From assembly GCF_012689525.1 (NCBI RefSeq), contig NZ_CP051516.1, forward strand, positions 2,232,001 to 2,296,000: a stretch of DNA of 64,000 bases, in the 5' to 3' direction. Position 1 is the stretch's first letter, and each line of letters starts with the position of its first letter. This document shows positions 17,316 to 26,479 of this stretch, piece after piece. The DNA is from Paraburkholderia aromaticivorans. Lineage in GTDB: Bacteria; Pseudomonadota; Gammaproteobacteria; Burkholderiales; Burkholderiaceae. The translations under genes and the position numbers were made by a program. The notes beneath the pieces are model-generated. The model was given only the letters and a program-made list of their open reading frames with translations. It had not been told where the DNA came from and ran no database searches.

Positions 17316-17595
17316 CCTCACCCTATTCGTGCGGCGCATCAGGCGCCTCGACACTGGGTTGAATCCGATTCCCCAAAAGCTCGCAGTGGCCGACGCGAAT
17401 TTGCGTGCGGCAGCTTAACTTTCCACGATCCGTTATTTCCATCCTCGTCAACGCTCGCCTACGCTGCTTGAATGTGAAGGTCGATGGCGGCATCCGCGGC
17501 ATCCGCGGCGAACGCTTGCGTAACGCTGCGCGTGGCCGCCGTCAATCGATCTGAAGCCATTCAACGAATCGTTTGAACGTGATGAGGAGGTAACC
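17316..17595 (+). other. intergenic region before the CmcJ/NvfI-like gene
   Basis: About 280 bases with no credible gene. It must carry the promoter of the next gene if the hairpin at 17289-17315 ends the encapsulin transcript. Imperfect duplications such as GCATCCGCGGCATCCGCGGC near 17490-17510 are visible; nothing else was recognised. Confidence 0.35.
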
Positions 17596-18435
17596 ATGAG
17601 CGAGATCGTCATCGACAGGCCGGCCGCCGCCACGACGGTCGAGGCGGAATTGAATTATCTCGAGTTCACCGGCGAAAAGCCGGTGTCGTATCAATACGAG
17701 CCGCCGCCCGGCGTGCCGAAGCGCAGCGGCGTGTACCGGCCGCATCGGGTGACGATATCGAATGCGCGGGTCGCGCCGCCGCCGGGTGCGTTATGGCTCG
17801 ATCGCAACGGCTTCGAATTGCATCGGCGTGCAAGTGCGTTGAGCGATTTCTCCGATCCGGCGAAGATCGAATCCATCTACTATCGGGAAGCCGAACAACT
17901 GCTGAAAGAAGCGACGGGCGCGCGACGGGTCGTCGTGTTCGATCACACACTTCGCGACGGCAAGCCTGAGCGCGCCGCTGGTGTGCGGGAACCGGTCAAG
18001 TACATCCACAACGACCAGACGTTCGTGTCGGGCCCGCGCCGGGTGCGCGATCATCTGCCGGCAGGCGAAGCCGAGCGCTTGCTGCAGGGCCGTGTGGCGA
18101 TCGTCAACCTGTGGCGTCCGATCGGCGAAACGGTGCAGTCGTCGCCGCTCGCGCTGTGCGATTCGCGCAGTATTGCGCTCAACGATCTGGTGGCTTCGGA
18201 TCTCGTCTATCCCGACAAGCTGGGCGAGACGTATGCGCTGGTGTTCAATCCGCGGCACCGTTGGTACTACTTTCCCAACATGACGCCCGATGAGTTCCTG
18301 CTGTTGAAGATCTACGACTCAGCGGGTGATGGCATCGCGCGGCTGACCGCGCATACGGCATTCGACGATCCCACTTCATCCGCCGATGCGCCGCCGCGCC
18401 GCAGTATCGAATTGCGCACGCTGCTGTTCTTTTGA
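17596..18435 (+). CDS. CmcJ/NvfI family oxidoreductase
   Basis: A 279-residue protein of the family that includes cephamycin CmcJ and fungal AsaB/GA4-desaturase-like proteins, which are related to Fe/2-oxoglutarate oxygenases. Supporting segments are VVVFDHTLRDG in the middle, a conserved-type VAIVNLWRPIGETVQSSPLALCD stretch (read in parts: NLWRP, SPLALCD), and a late YALVFNPRHRWYYFPNMTPDE region. The start has GAGGAGG upstream. It follows the encapsulin operon by 311 bases on the same strand with a hairpin between, so it is probably a separate unit. A sulfur-related substrate is only a guess from position. Confidence 0.75.
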   Translation: MSEIVIDRPAAATTVEAELNYLEFTGEKPVSYQYEPPPGVPKRSGVYRPHRVTISNARVAPPPGALWLDRNGFELHRRASALSDFSDPAKIESIYYREAEQLLKEATGARRVVVFDHTLRDGKPERAAGVREPVKYIHNDQTFVSGPRRVRDHLPAGEAERLLQGRVAIVNLWRPIGETVQSSPLALCDSRSIALNDLVASDLVYPDKLGETYALVFNPRHRWYYFPNMTPDEFLLLKIYDSAGDGIARLTAHTAFDDPTSSADAPPRRSIELRTLLFF

Positions 18436-18438
18436 CGG

Positions 18439-18471
18439 GCCGCCTCACCGTGCGTTCATGAATGAGGCGGC
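18439..18471. terminator. hairpin between convergent oxidoreductase and monooxygenase genes
   Basis: Inverted repeat GCCGCCTCA / TGAGGCGGC (9 bp) with a 15-base loop, in the gap between two convergent genes. It could serve both strands. No T-run is present. Confidence 0.5.
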
Positions 18472-18479
18472 GGCCGCGC

Positions 18480-19832
18480 TCACACGACTGCCACTTCCCG
18501 TGCTTCAAAGTGGCGGCTCACAGGCCGTTGCAACCCGAAGTGTTCGCGCAGCGTGCACCCTTCGTAGTCGGTGCGGAAAATGCCGCGTTTTTGCAGAAGC
18601 GGAACCACGCCGTCGGCGAAGTCCTGCAAGCCGCTTGGCAAGACATCCGGCATCAGGTTGAAGCCGTCGGCGGCGCCGCCTTTGAACCAGTGTTCGATAT
18701 CGTCGGCGATCTGCTCCGGCGTGCCGACGACGACACGATGCCCGCCACCGCCCGCAAGCGCGCGGATTAGCTGACGAGCCGTGTATCCGTTCGTACGTGC
18801 CTGGGCGAGCGTCGCATGGAAGAACGTGTGATTGCCGTTGCCGCCGCCGGGCAGCGAGAGATCGTCAGGCAGACGCTCATCGAGTTTCAACCGCTCGACG
18901 CCGACGCCCAGGATGCCGGCCAGCCGGGTGAGGCTGTAGGTCCACGGAATCAGATCGACCAGTTCATCGCGGCGGCGCAACGCTTCAGTCTCGGTTGCAC
19001 CGATGATGGTGGTGAGACCCGGCAGCACACGGATCGCGTCGTTGCCGCGTCCCAACGCCGCGGCGCGCGACTTCAGTTCGCGCGCATAGGCCGCCGCTTC
19101 GTCGAACGACTGCGAGGCGGAGAATACGGCTTCCGCGTGCCGGGACGCCAGCTCGCGTCCGTCCGCCGAGCCGCCCGCCTGAATCAGCACCGGATGCCCC
19201 TGGGCGCTACGCGGCAGATTGAACGGACCGTCGACGCTGAAGTACTTGCCGCGATGGTCGATGCGATGCACCTTCGCCGGGTCGATGAAGCGGCCGCTCG
19301 CCTTGTCGCCGATAAAAGCGTCGTCTTCCCAACTGTCCCAGAGCGCCTTCACGACCTCGGTGAATTCGGCGGCGCGCTCATAGCGTTCAGCGTGATTGGG
19401 CACCGCGTCGCGGCCGAAGTTGCGGGCCGAGCCAAGATCGGCGGTCGTCACGATGTTCCAGCCGGCGCGGCCCGCGCTCAGATGATCCAGCGTGGCGAAG
19501 CGCCGCGCGATGTTATACGGCTCGTTGTAGCTCGTCGATGCCGTGCCGATCACGCCAATATGGGTCGTCGCGGAAGCAATGCCGGCGAGCAGGACGGTCG
19601 GCTCCAGCGCCGTGATGGGGCGGAAGTCGATCTGATCGGCGATCGATGCGTTGTCCGCGAGAAACACGGCGTCGAATTTCGCCGCTTCGGCGATTTGCGC
19701 GACACGAACATAGTGGGCGATATCGACGAAGGCGCGAGGGTCCGCATCCTCGGTACGCCACGCGGACGGGACAAAGCCGGAGTGAAGAATATTGACGTTC
19801 AGATGAAGCTGACGGGGCGGGGCGGTTCTCAT
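18480..19832 (-). CDS. LLM class flavin-dependent monooxygenase (NtaA/SnaA/DszA type)
   Basis: FMNH2-dependent oxygenase of the bacterial luciferase-like superfamily, 450 residues. It carries the NtaA/SnaA/DszA subgroup pattern: an N-terminal LNVNILHSGFVPSAWR, a FDAVFLADN strand, the SYNEPYNIARRFATLDHLS segment, AGRAGWNIVTT, and a HPVLIQAGGS strand. Enzymes of this subgroup oxidise sulfones (DszA), nitrilotriacetate or EDTA and need a separate flavin reductase. The ATG at 19832 starts the conserved N-terminus; an upstream ATG would add 31 unconserved residues. It lies next to DUF971 and sulfonate transport genes, so a carbon-sulfur bond-cleaving role is plausible. Confidence 0.87.
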   Translation of the reverse strand: MRTAPPRQLHLNVNILHSGFVPSAWRTEDADPRAFVDIAHYVRVAQIAEAAKFDAVFLADNASIADQIDFRPITALEPTVLLAGIASATTHIGVIGTASTSYNEPYNIARRFATLDHLSAGRAGWNIVTTADLGSARNFGRDAVPNHAERYERAAEFTEVVKALWDSWEDDAFIGDKASGRFIDPAKVHRIDHRGKYFSVDGPFNLPRSAQGHPVLIQAGGSADGRELASRHAEAVFSASQSFDEAAAYARELKSRAAALGRGNDAIRVLPGLTTIIGATETEALRRRDELVDLIPWTYSLTRLAGILGVGVERLKLDERLPDDLSLPGGGNGNHTFFHATLAQARTNGYTARQLIRALAGGGGHRVVVGTPEQIADDIEHWFKGGAADGFNLMPDVLPSGLQDFADGVVPLLQKRGIFRTDYEGCTLREHFGLQRPVSRHFEAREVAVV

Positions 19833-20006
19833 GGGTCTTTTCGAATGCGGGAGGGGCCGGCAACGAAGGAGTGTATGCATCTGGCCGACGCGCCAATTGT
19901 CGATTAGCCGCTCATGCGCGGCCACTAACGAATTCGGGCATGGATATGTCGGCGAAGACTAAGGCTTGCTCACAGTGAAAATGAGCATCGGCTCTGACGC
20001 CTGTTT

Positions 20007-20285
20007 TCAATCGATTCGCTTCAGGTATTCCCATGGGTAAATCCCCTGCGCGTGTCCGTCGCTGAAGACGATCTGCATGCCGTAGCCCATCGGCTGCATG
20101 TCGACGATCGCGACAGGTGGCGAATCGAGTCTCGCCTCACCCGAATGCGCCAGGCGTCGGCAGGTCGAGCAAGGGCAGCGTTTTCGCAACGTCGCGTTGT
20201 CGATCGATTGCGTGCGTCCGTCGTCCCACGTGAGGGACAACCGACCGCTCGCGGCGTGGACCGTGATCTGCTGAGGGGCGTTCAT
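20007..20285 (-). CDS. DUF971 (gamma-butyrobetaine hydroxylase N-terminal-like) protein
   Basis: A 92-residue single-domain protein of the DUF971/GBBH-like N-terminal family. The zinc-type motif RKRCPCSTCRR has three closely spaced cysteines, and the family ending YGMQIVFSDGHAQGIYPWEYL is intact. In eukaryotic hydroxylases this fold is fused to a 2-oxoglutarate oxygenase; stand-alone bacterial copies are often near iron-sulfur or apbC/mrp genes. Here the ATG overlaps the stop of the HEAT-repeat gene, making it the last gene of a long operon. Its function is not established; a role in FeS cluster handling for the operon's flavoprotein/ferredoxin pair is possible. Confidence 0.85.
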   Translation of the reverse strand: MNAPQQITVHAASGRLSLTWDDGRTQSIDNATLRKRCPCSTCRRLAHSGEARLDSPPVAIVDMQPMGYGMQIVFSDGHAQGIYPWEYLKRID

Positions 20286-21322
20286 CGCTGTGTGCTTTCG
20301 ATTTGCGTCAACGCGATCCGCGCCGCTTTGCGGACTTCCGGATCGGGATCCGTTGCCGCTGTCCGCAAGGCCGGCAGCGACGCTGCGTCGCCCAGTTCTC
20401 CAAGCGACAATGCCGCTTCCTTGCGCAAATTGCTGATCGCATGCGTCAACAGCGACGCGACCGCCGTGCTCGCGCTCGCGTCGCGCAGTTTGCCCAACGC
20501 GCGGACCGCTTGCAGACGGACTTGCCAGTAGTCGTCGTTTAGCGCGTCGAGCAACGCATCTCGCGCGGCCGCCGCGCGCAGTTTGCCGAGCGTCGCCGCC
20601 GCTTCTTCACGCACCTGCCACGCGACGTCGCGTAAGGCACCGAGCAACGCGGCAACGGTGTCTTCAGTCGATGCGGCGCCGATGCCCAACGCGCCAATCG
20701 CCGCGCGCCGCACGGCGGCATTCGGATCATGCGCGGCGATGCTGGTGAGGGGCCCAAGCGCGCGCTCGCTTTTCAGCCAGCCGAGCACGCTCACCGCTTC
20801 GAGCCGCACGAGGTCTTCGCTTGCTGTCAGCGCGTCCAACGCGGGTTCAAGTGCGCCTGCATAGCGCAATTCGCGCAGTCCGCGAAGAACGGCTTGGCGC
20901 ACGAACGGATCCTGATGCGTGGTCCAGGCTGCAAGCAGCGGTCCCGATTGCGGGTCCTTCAAACCGGACAGACTCTGCGCGGCCGCTTCGCGCACGTCCT
21001 CGACGGGATCCGCCAGCGCTTCGCAGAGCGCCGCTACCGCGTCCGCACGTTCCCATGCACCGAGCACCTGAGCGGCCTGCGCACGAACTTCCGAAGACGT
21101 GTCCTGACGCAACGCGACGACGATCGGTTCGAGCACGGTTTCGTCCTCCAGGTCCGCGAGCGCCAGCAGGGCAATGCGGCGCACCGCGGCGTCCGTGGAT
21201 GTCAAACGCGGCAGCAGTGCGGCGGCTTCCGGATCGAGAGAGTCGGGGTCGAACGTCAGCGGAAGCGAAATATCGGTCATGAATTCAGTGATGTCTGGAG
21301 TGGAACGGATAAAACCCGTCAT
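20282..21322 (-). CDS. HEAT-repeat protein
   Basis: A 346-residue all-helical solenoid. About nine HEAT/PBS-lyase-like units repeat at roughly 31-residue spacing, with cores such as VRRIALLALADLED, VRAQAAQVLGAWE, VREAAAQSLSGLKD, VRRAAIGALGIGA and VRKAARIALTQIE. Such solenoids are usually protein-protein scaffolds or maturation factors. The chosen ATG overlaps the stop of the ABC ATPase gene; an ATG at 21280 is an alternative start. It has no signal peptide. Placement between ABC transporter and DUF971 genes suggests it assists the flavoprotein/ferredoxin enzyme or the transporter. No catalytic motif is visible. Confidence 0.88.
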   Translation of the reverse strand: MTGFIRSTPDITEFMTDISLPLTFDPDSLDPEAAALLPRLTSTDAAVRRIALLALADLEDETVLEPIVVALRQDTSSEVRAQAAQVLGAWERADAVAALCEALADPVEDVREAAAQSLSGLKDPQSGPLLAAWTTHQDPFVRQAVLRGLRELRYAGALEPALDALTASEDLVRLEAVSVLGWLKSERALGPLTSIAAHDPNAAVRRAAIGALGIGAASTEDTVAALLGALRDVAWQVREEAAATLGKLRAAAARDALLDALNDDYWQVRLQAVRALGKLRDASASTAVASLLTHAISNLRKEAALSLGELGDAASLPALRTAATDPDPEVRKAARIALTQIESTQR

Positions 21323-22110
21323 GCCGCCGCCGCTTCGCGCAGCAACGCGAGGCAGCGCCGCTTGATGTCGACGAATTGCGCGTCGGTCGTGGTCTCGTCG
21401 TCGCGCGGACGCGGCAACGTGACGCGCAGGTCGGCGACGATGCGCGCAGGCCGCTGCGACAGCACGAGAATGCGGTCGGCGAGAAACAGCGCTTCGTCGA
21501 TATCGTGCGTGACGAACAGCACGGTCGTATGAACCTGGGTCCACACGTCGAGCAGCAAGGCTTGCATCATGCGGCGCGTCTGCGCGTCGAGCGCGCCGAA
21601 CGGCTCGTCCATCAGCAGCACGCGCGGCCGGTTGATCAGCGCGCGCGCGATTTCCACCCGCTGCTGCATGCCGCCCGACAACTGTGCCGGGTAGCGCGCG
21701 CCGAATCCGCTCAGGCCGACCAGGTCGAGCAGATCGCTTGCTTGCCGGCGCCGCTCGTCGGCGGGGAGGCCCTTCATCTTCAGGCCGAACGCGACGTTGT
21801 CGATCACGCGCTTCCACGGAAACAGGGTGTGCTGCTGGAACACGAGGCCGCGTTCCGGGTGAGGGCGCAGCACCCGTTCACCGTCGACGGCAATCTCGCC
21901 CGCGCTGGCCGTCACATGACCGGCGAGCGCGGCCAGCAGGGTGGATTTGCCGCATCCCGATGGTCCCAGCACGCAGACAAACTCGCCGGGTTCAACGCTG
22001 AAGTCCAGTTGATCGAGCGCGGTGAAACGCTGCTCGCGCAAGCCCACTTCCACGCTCAGCGCCCGCACGTCGATGCGGCCCGCTGGTTTCGATTGCGATT
22101 CCGTACTCAT
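21319..22110 (-). CDS. ABC transporter ATP-binding protein, SsuB/TauB type
   Basis: ATPase of a third sulfonate-type importer, 263 residues. Walker A GPSGCGKST (about 48-56), Q-loop FQQH, signature LSGGMQQR, Walker B VLLMDEP and switch histidine VTHD are all intact. Both ends overlap neighbours by four bases (ATGA): the start with the permease stop and the stop with the HEAT-repeat start. This confirms a tightly coupled operon and fixes the start at 22110, although the frame stays open further upstream inside the permease gene. Confidence 0.92.
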   Translation of the reverse strand: MSTESQSKPAGRIDVRALSVEVGLREQRFTALDQLDFSVEPGEFVCVLGPSGCGKSTLLAALAGHVTASAGEIAVDGERVLRPHPERGLVFQQHTLFPWKRVIDNVAFGLKMKGLPADERRRQASDLLDLVGLSGFGARYPAQLSGGMQQRVEIARALINRPRVLLMDEPFGALDAQTRRMMQALLLDVWTQVHTTVLFVTHDIDEALFLADRILVLSQRPARIVADLRVTLPRPRDDETTTDAQFVDIKRRCLALLREAAAA

Positions 22111-22961
22111 CGTTGCGACGCCTCCATCCGGTACCACGGTATCAGCGCGAGGCCGGCGCGCCGCACCAGCAGACTGCTGCCCATGCCCAACGCGCCGATC
22201 AGCAGCATGCCGACAACGATGTCCGCATAGTTCTGCAACGTGTACGACTCCCATGTGAAATAGCCGATCCCGTATTGACCCGCGATCATCTCGGCGCTCA
22301 CCAGACAGAACCACGCGGTGCCCATGCCGATCGACAGGCCCGTGACGATCGCGGGCGCGGCGCCCGGCAGGATCACTTCGCCCAGCAGCGCGCCGCCGCG
22401 CGTGCCGAGCGAACGTGCGGTCGCGACCAGCCGCGGATCGACGCCTTCCACGCCGTGAATCGTGTTGAGCAGGATCGGAAACAGCGCGCCGATGAAGGTG
22501 ATGAACATCATGCTCATCTCCGATGAGGGAAACATCAGGATGGCGAGCGGGATCCACGCAACCGCGGGAATTGGCCGCAACACTTCGAGCGGCGGCAGCA
22601 AGGTGTCTTCGAACGCGCGATAGCGGCCGATGGCGAGCCCGAGTCCAATGCCGACGACGCTCGCCGCGACGAACCCCACCAGCACGCGCGTGAGGCTTGA
22701 TAGCAGGTGCATCGGCAGCTTCGGCGAGTGCAGCAGGGACCACGCCGCCGGCACGACATCGCTCGGCGCGGGCACATTGGCGAAGGTCACGAAGCCCAAC
22801 GAGACATGATGTTCGGCGAGTACTTGCCAGATGCCCACACAGGCCAGAACGGCGGCGATCCTGGTCAATGCGCGGACAAGACGGGCTGGTCTCCAGACAC
22901 GCGGACTGACTGCACCGCGCTGCATGCGCGTGGTTTCCGCGGCTTCAAGAATGGCTGACAT
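22107..22961 (-). CDS. ABC transporter permease, SsuC type
   Basis: Inner-membrane permease of the third importer, 284 residues with about six hydrophobic segments. The coupling loop ARSLGTRGGALLGEVILPGA and the preceding PILLNTIHGVEGVDPRLV segment are typical. The later SAEMIAGQYGIGYFTWES region corresponds to the AEM-G-GLGY motif of the family. The ATG at 22961 has AGGAGAG upstream; an ATG 24 bases earlier lacks one. The order on the minus strand is binding protein, permease, ATPase. Confidence 0.9.
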   Translation of the reverse strand: MSAILEAAETTRMQRGAVSPRVWRPARLVRALTRIAAVLACVGIWQVLAEHHVSLGFVTFANVPAPSDVVPAAWSLLHSPKLPMHLLSSLTRVLVGFVAASVVGIGLGLAIGRYRAFEDTLLPPLEVLRPIPAVAWIPLAILMFPSSEMSMMFITFIGALFPILLNTIHGVEGVDPRLVATARSLGTRGGALLGEVILPGAAPAIVTGLSIGMGTAWFCLVSAEMIAGQYGIGYFTWESYTLQNYADIVVGMLLIGALGMGSSLLVRRAGLALIPWYRMEASQR

Positions 22962-23007
22962 CGAGGACTCTCCTGAGTGAGGCACGCCAAGGCACGCCGC
23001 TTATCGG

Positions 23008-24438
23008 TCAGCGCGCCGCGACAGATTGCGTCGCGTCGGTTTTGGCGGCGGCGAAATCCACGACGTTGCCATTCACCTGCTTCGCGTAGCTATCCGCGTT
23101 GTCTTTCAGCAGGAATCCGGCGAGGTTGCCCTTGGCGTCTTTCACGTACCACGCCTGGTTGGCAAACAGCTTCAGTCCGCTCGCATGGTCCTGGATGTAG
23201 ACGACGCGCACTTTCTTGCCGCCTTGTTCGAGCGTATTGACCGCGGAGAATGCCTCCTGCGCCGACGCATAGTCGCGCACCTTGCCTTCGCCATCGATCC
23301 AGACCTGCGTCACGCTGCGCGGATCGGTGATGCGTTTGCCGGTTTGAGCGTCGTTGGCGACGAGCGCTTGCTTCGCGTAGTTCTTGAGCGCCGCGTCGTA
23401 GTTCAGGCCGGATTGCTTGAACGCTTCGCGGATATAGCGATCGTCGATAAAAGTGTTCACGTCCAGATCGACGTCGGTCTTTTTCAGCAGCTTGAGCGTG
23501 CTGATGGCCGTGACCGTCGCCTGACGGTATTCGGGCTTCCACGTCAGATCGCGTGTTTGCAGACCGAGCGGCCCGTGAAACAGATAATTGACTTCAGCGT
23601 CGATGCCGGTCACTTTCTGGATCAGCTGGCTGTATTTTTCCGGATCCTGCGCAAACAACTGGTTGGCTTCAATCACCGCGCGCAAATACGCGACCACCAC
23701 TTCCGGATAGCGCTTCGCATAGTCCGCGTCGACCAGCGTGCCGTGGAAGGTCGGCGCATGCGTCTGCGCGCCGTCGTAAATCTTGCGCGCAAAGCCGCGG
23801 AACGGGAACAGTTCGGCGAACGGCACGAAGTCGGCATGCGCGTCGATCTTGTGCGCCTTCAACGCGCTGCCAGCCACTTCCGGCGACTGCGTGATGATGT
23901 TCACGTCGGTCTCGGGATTCCAGCCTTGCGCCTTGACGGCCCGCAGCAGCATGCCGTGCGCCGCTGAAGCAAACGGCACCGAGATCGTCTTGCCCTTCAG
24001 GTCGGCGAGCGAGCGGATCGGCGAGTCGTCCGGCACGACGATGCCGTTGCCGCTGCCCTCGATGCTGCCCGAGAGCACGGTGATGAACACGCTCTTCTTG
24101 CCGGCCTTCTGGAAAGCCGTGCCGTTCAATGAGCCGGGAAAGTCCGCCATCGATCCGAAATCGAGCTTGCCCGCGACCATTTCATTGGTGATCGGCGCGC
24201 CGGACGTGAAGTCTTTCCATTGCACGTCGTAGTTGACGTCCTTGTACTTGCCGTCGTGCGGCAGATACTTGTCGAGCAGATTCAGTTCGCGGATCAGCAG
24301 GCCGCCGGTGGCGCAATTGATTGTCGTGTCCTGAGTGCCGATCGCAATGCGGATGGTCTCGGCGCGCGCCGCGCCGGCGGTGAGCGCCAGCAGGCCGCTC
24401 GCGAGGAGCGTCGTGGCAAGCAGATGGCGGATATTCAT
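23008..24438 (-). CDS. ABC transporter substrate-binding protein with C-terminal extension
   Basis: Periplasmic binding protein of the third importer. A standard Sec signal peptide (ends AARAE) is followed by a SsuA/NMT1-like domain with segments such as SIRSLADLKGKTISVPF (read as SPIRSLADLKGKTISV) and YPEVVVAYLRAVIEANQLF. At 476 residues it is some 130 longer than usual. The extra C-terminal part (about 350-476) has its own pattern, including TDPRSVTQVWIDGEGKVRDY and NQAWYVKDAKGNLAGF, and resembles a small separate domain, perhaps NosL-like, but this was not verified. It is transcribed from the GntR-led operon and precedes the permease by 46 bases. Confidence 0.87.
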   Translation of the reverse strand: MNIRHLLATTLLASGLLALTAGAARAETIRIAIGTQDTTINCATGGLLIRELNLLDKYLPHDGKYKDVNYDVQWKDFTSGAPITNEMVAGKLDFGSMADFPGSLNGTAFQKAGKKSVFITVLSGSIEGSGNGIVVPDDSPIRSLADLKGKTISVPFASAAHGMLLRAVKAQGWNPETDVNIITQSPEVAGSALKAHKIDAHADFVPFAELFPFRGFARKIYDGAQTHAPTFHGTLVDADYAKRYPEVVVAYLRAVIEANQLFAQDPEKYSQLIQKVTGIDAEVNYLFHGPLGLQTRDLTWKPEYRQATVTAISTLKLLKKTDVDLDVNTFIDDRYIREAFKQSGLNYDAALKNYAKQALVANDAQTGKRITDPRSVTQVWIDGEGKVRDYASAQEAFSAVNTLEQGGKKVRVVYIQDHASGLKLFANQAWYVKDAKGNLAGFLLKDNADSYAKQVNGNVVDFAAAKTDATQSVAAR

Positions 24439-24490
24439 GAGTTAAACCCCGGTTAATAAGCAGCCGTGCTTCAAAGCGGATGGTTCTTCA

Positions 24491-24736
24491 TTAACGCAGC
24501 AGATAAGGAATCTCGACCCTGACCGCATCGGTCGGACAATCTTTTTCGCAAGGCATGCAGTACCAGCATTCGTCGAACTTCATATAGGCCTTGCCCTTGG
24601 TCAGATCGATCGCGAGCAGGTCGAGCGGGCAGACATCCACGCAGACGGTGCAGCCTTTGTCGGCAATGCACTTGTCCTCATCGATCGTGACGGGCGCGGC
24701 GCTGCGCTGGAAAATGTCGTGCGGTGTGGTCGGCAT
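24491..24736 (-). CDS. 4Fe-4S dicluster ferredoxin, partner of AprA-like flavoprotein
   Basis: An 81-residue iron-sulfur protein. The first motif is CIADKGCTVCVDVCP, with a five-residue gap after the first cysteine instead of the usual two. The second is CWYCMPCEKDCP, a standard spacing. Both probably hold 4Fe-4S clusters. The gene starts nine bases after the flavoprotein stop. It is the counterpart of the ferredoxin at 10721 in the other cluster, but shorter and with a different first motif. Role: electron transfer to or from the flavoprotein. Confidence 0.88.
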   Translation of the reverse strand: MPTTPHDIFQRSAAPVTIDEDKCIADKGCTVCVDVCPLDLLAIDLTKGKAYMKFDECWYCMPCEKDCPTDAVRVEIPYLLR

Positions 24737-24745
24737 GATGGCTCC

Positions 24746-26479
24746 TCAGGCGTCGGCAAGCGCGGGCTCGGCGATGCGCAGGTTCTGATAGGCGTGACTG
24801 TCGTGATCGTCGAGCGGCACCACGTACGGTTCGACGGCGCGCTTTTCGCTTCTCATGCGACCCGTTGCGTCTTTCTTCAGATGCGTGTGGCAGAACCATT
24901 CGGCGTCGTTGCGCTGCGGATAGTCGACCCGATGGTGGTACAGCCCCCAGCGGCTCTCCGTGCGATACAGCGATGCGTGCGCCGCCATTTCGGCGCAATC
25001 GCGAATCGCCCGCACTTCGGCGGCGCGCATCAGTTCGTGCGGATTGTCGGCCTTGATCTGCGCGATGTCGTCGGCGATTTCAGCAAAACGTTGCTGGCCG
25101 ATTTCCATCTTGCGTGTGACCTTCGGCGGTTGCAGATAGTCGTTCACCATGCGGCGCAGTTTGTATTCGACTTGCGCCGGCGCGAGTCCAGTGTCCCGTT
25201 CGAGCGGCGCATAAATGCGCGAGCGCTCGGCTGCGATCTGCTGATCGTCCAACGCGGCATGCTCACGGCCCTCGACGTATTGCGCGGCGTTGTGGCCCGC
25301 GAACCAGCCATAGGTAAACGCGCCGAGCATGTAGTTGTGCGGCACGGCGGCCATGTCGCCGGCGGCATAAAGACCGGCAACCGTGGTTTCCGCGCGCTCG
25401 TTCACATACACGCCGGATGCGCTATGACCGCTGCAAAAGCCGATCTCGGAGATGTGCATCTCGATCATCTGCTCGCGATAGTCGGTGCCGCGTCCCGCAT
25501 GAAAACGTCCGCGGCTCGGGCGCTCGTTCGTATGCAGGATCTGCTCGATGGTCTGGATGGTCTCTTCCGCGAGATGGTCGAGTTTGAGAAACACCGGGCC
25601 ATTGCCGCTCTGGAGTTCCTGATAAAACTCCCACATCATCTGGCCGCTCCAGTAATCGCACTCGATGAAGCGTTCGCCCTTGCCGTTCGCTGTAAAGCCG
25701 CCGAGCGGTCCCGTCACGTACGCGCAGGCCGGGCCGTTGTAATCCTTGATCAGCGGATTGATCTGGAAGCATTCGAGGTTCGCCAGCGCGGCGCCGGCGT
25801 GATAGGCCATTGCGTAGCCGTCGCCGGCGTTGGTGGGATTCTCGTAGGTGCCCATCAGATAGCCCGATGACGGCAAGCCGAGCCGGCCCGCCGCGCCGCA
25901 GCAGAGAATTACCGCCTTCGCGCGCACCACGTAGAAATCGGCCGTACGGCAATCGAAACCCAGCACGCCGCAGGCGCGCCCCTGCGCATCGGTCAGCACG
26001 CGAGTGACGACGATCCGATTGGTGATCGCAATCCGCGCGCGTTTGAGCTGCCGGTACAGCACTTTCTTGATGTCGTGGCCTTCGGGCATCGGCAGGACAT
26101 AGGAGCCCATGTGATGCACTTTCTTGACGGCATAGTCGCCGGTGCCGTCTTTTTCGAACTTCACGCCCCAGCGGTCGAGTTCCTCGATGGTCTTGAAACT
26201 GTGCCGCGCGTACGCGTAGACCGCCGACTGATCGACGATGCCGTCGTTCGCGATAGTGATTTCCCGCGTGTACTGCTCGGGCGTCGCGTGACCGGGAATG
26301 ATGGCGTTATTCAGGCCGTCCATGCCCATTGAAATCGCGCCGCTGCGCTTGACGTTGGCCTTTTCCAGCAGCAAAACCTTGAGGTTCGGATTCTGCTCTT
26401 TGGCCTTGACTGCAGCCATGGGACCGGCCGTGCCGCCGCCCACGATCACCAGGTCGTATTCGATCACATGTGTGTTCAT
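24746..26479 (-). CDS. AprA/fumarate reductase-like flavoprotein
   Basis: A 577-residue FAD enzyme of the adenylylsulfate reductase alpha/fumarate reductase family. The FAD motif VIVGGGTAGPMAAVKA lies near residues 11-26. The SGAISMGMDGLNNAI segment and the TPEQYTREITIANDGI region are closer to AprA than to succinate dehydrogenase. A second FAD contact, VAGLYAAGDMAAVPHNY, and an extended C-terminal helical domain are present. The start overlaps the stop of the GntR gene, with AAGGAAG upstream. No sat, qmo or dsr genes are visible, so genuine dissimilatory sulfate reduction is unlikely; a related reaction on a sulfur compound is inferred. Confidence 0.82.
   Translation of the reverse strand: MNTHVIEYDLVIVGGGTAGPMAAVKAKEQNPNLKVLLLEKANVKRSGAISMGMDGLNNAIIPGHATPEQYTREITIANDGIVDQSAVYAYARHSFKTIEELDRWGVKFEKDGTGDYAVKKVHHMGSYVLPMPEGHDIKKVLYRQLKRARIAITNRIVVTRVLTDAQGRACGVLGFDCRTADFYVVRAKAVILCCGAAGRLGLPSSGYLMGTYENPTNAGDGYAMAYHAGAALANLECFQINPLIKDYNGPACAYVTGPLGGFTANGKGERFIECDYWSGQMMWEFYQELQSGNGPVFLKLDHLAEETIQTIEQILHTNERPSRGRFHAGRGTDYREQMIEMHISEIGFCSGHSASGVYVNERAETTVAGLYAAGDMAAVPHNYMLGAFTYGWFAGHNAAQYVEGREHAALDDQQIAAERSRIYAPLERDTGLAPAQVEYKLRRMVNDYLQPPKVTRKMEIGQQRFAEIADDIAQIKADNPHELMRAAEVRAIRDCAEMAAHASLYRTESRWGLYHHRVDYPQRNDAEWFCHTHLKKDATGRMRSEKRAVEPYVVPLDDHDSHAYQNLRIAEPALADA

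Noticed and set aside
24746..26479. Dissimilatory sulfate reduction genes (AprAB)
   Set aside because: Only the flavoprotein/ferredoxin resemblance is present. No ATP sulfurylase, Qmo or Dsr genes are in the window and the gene context is ABC import.
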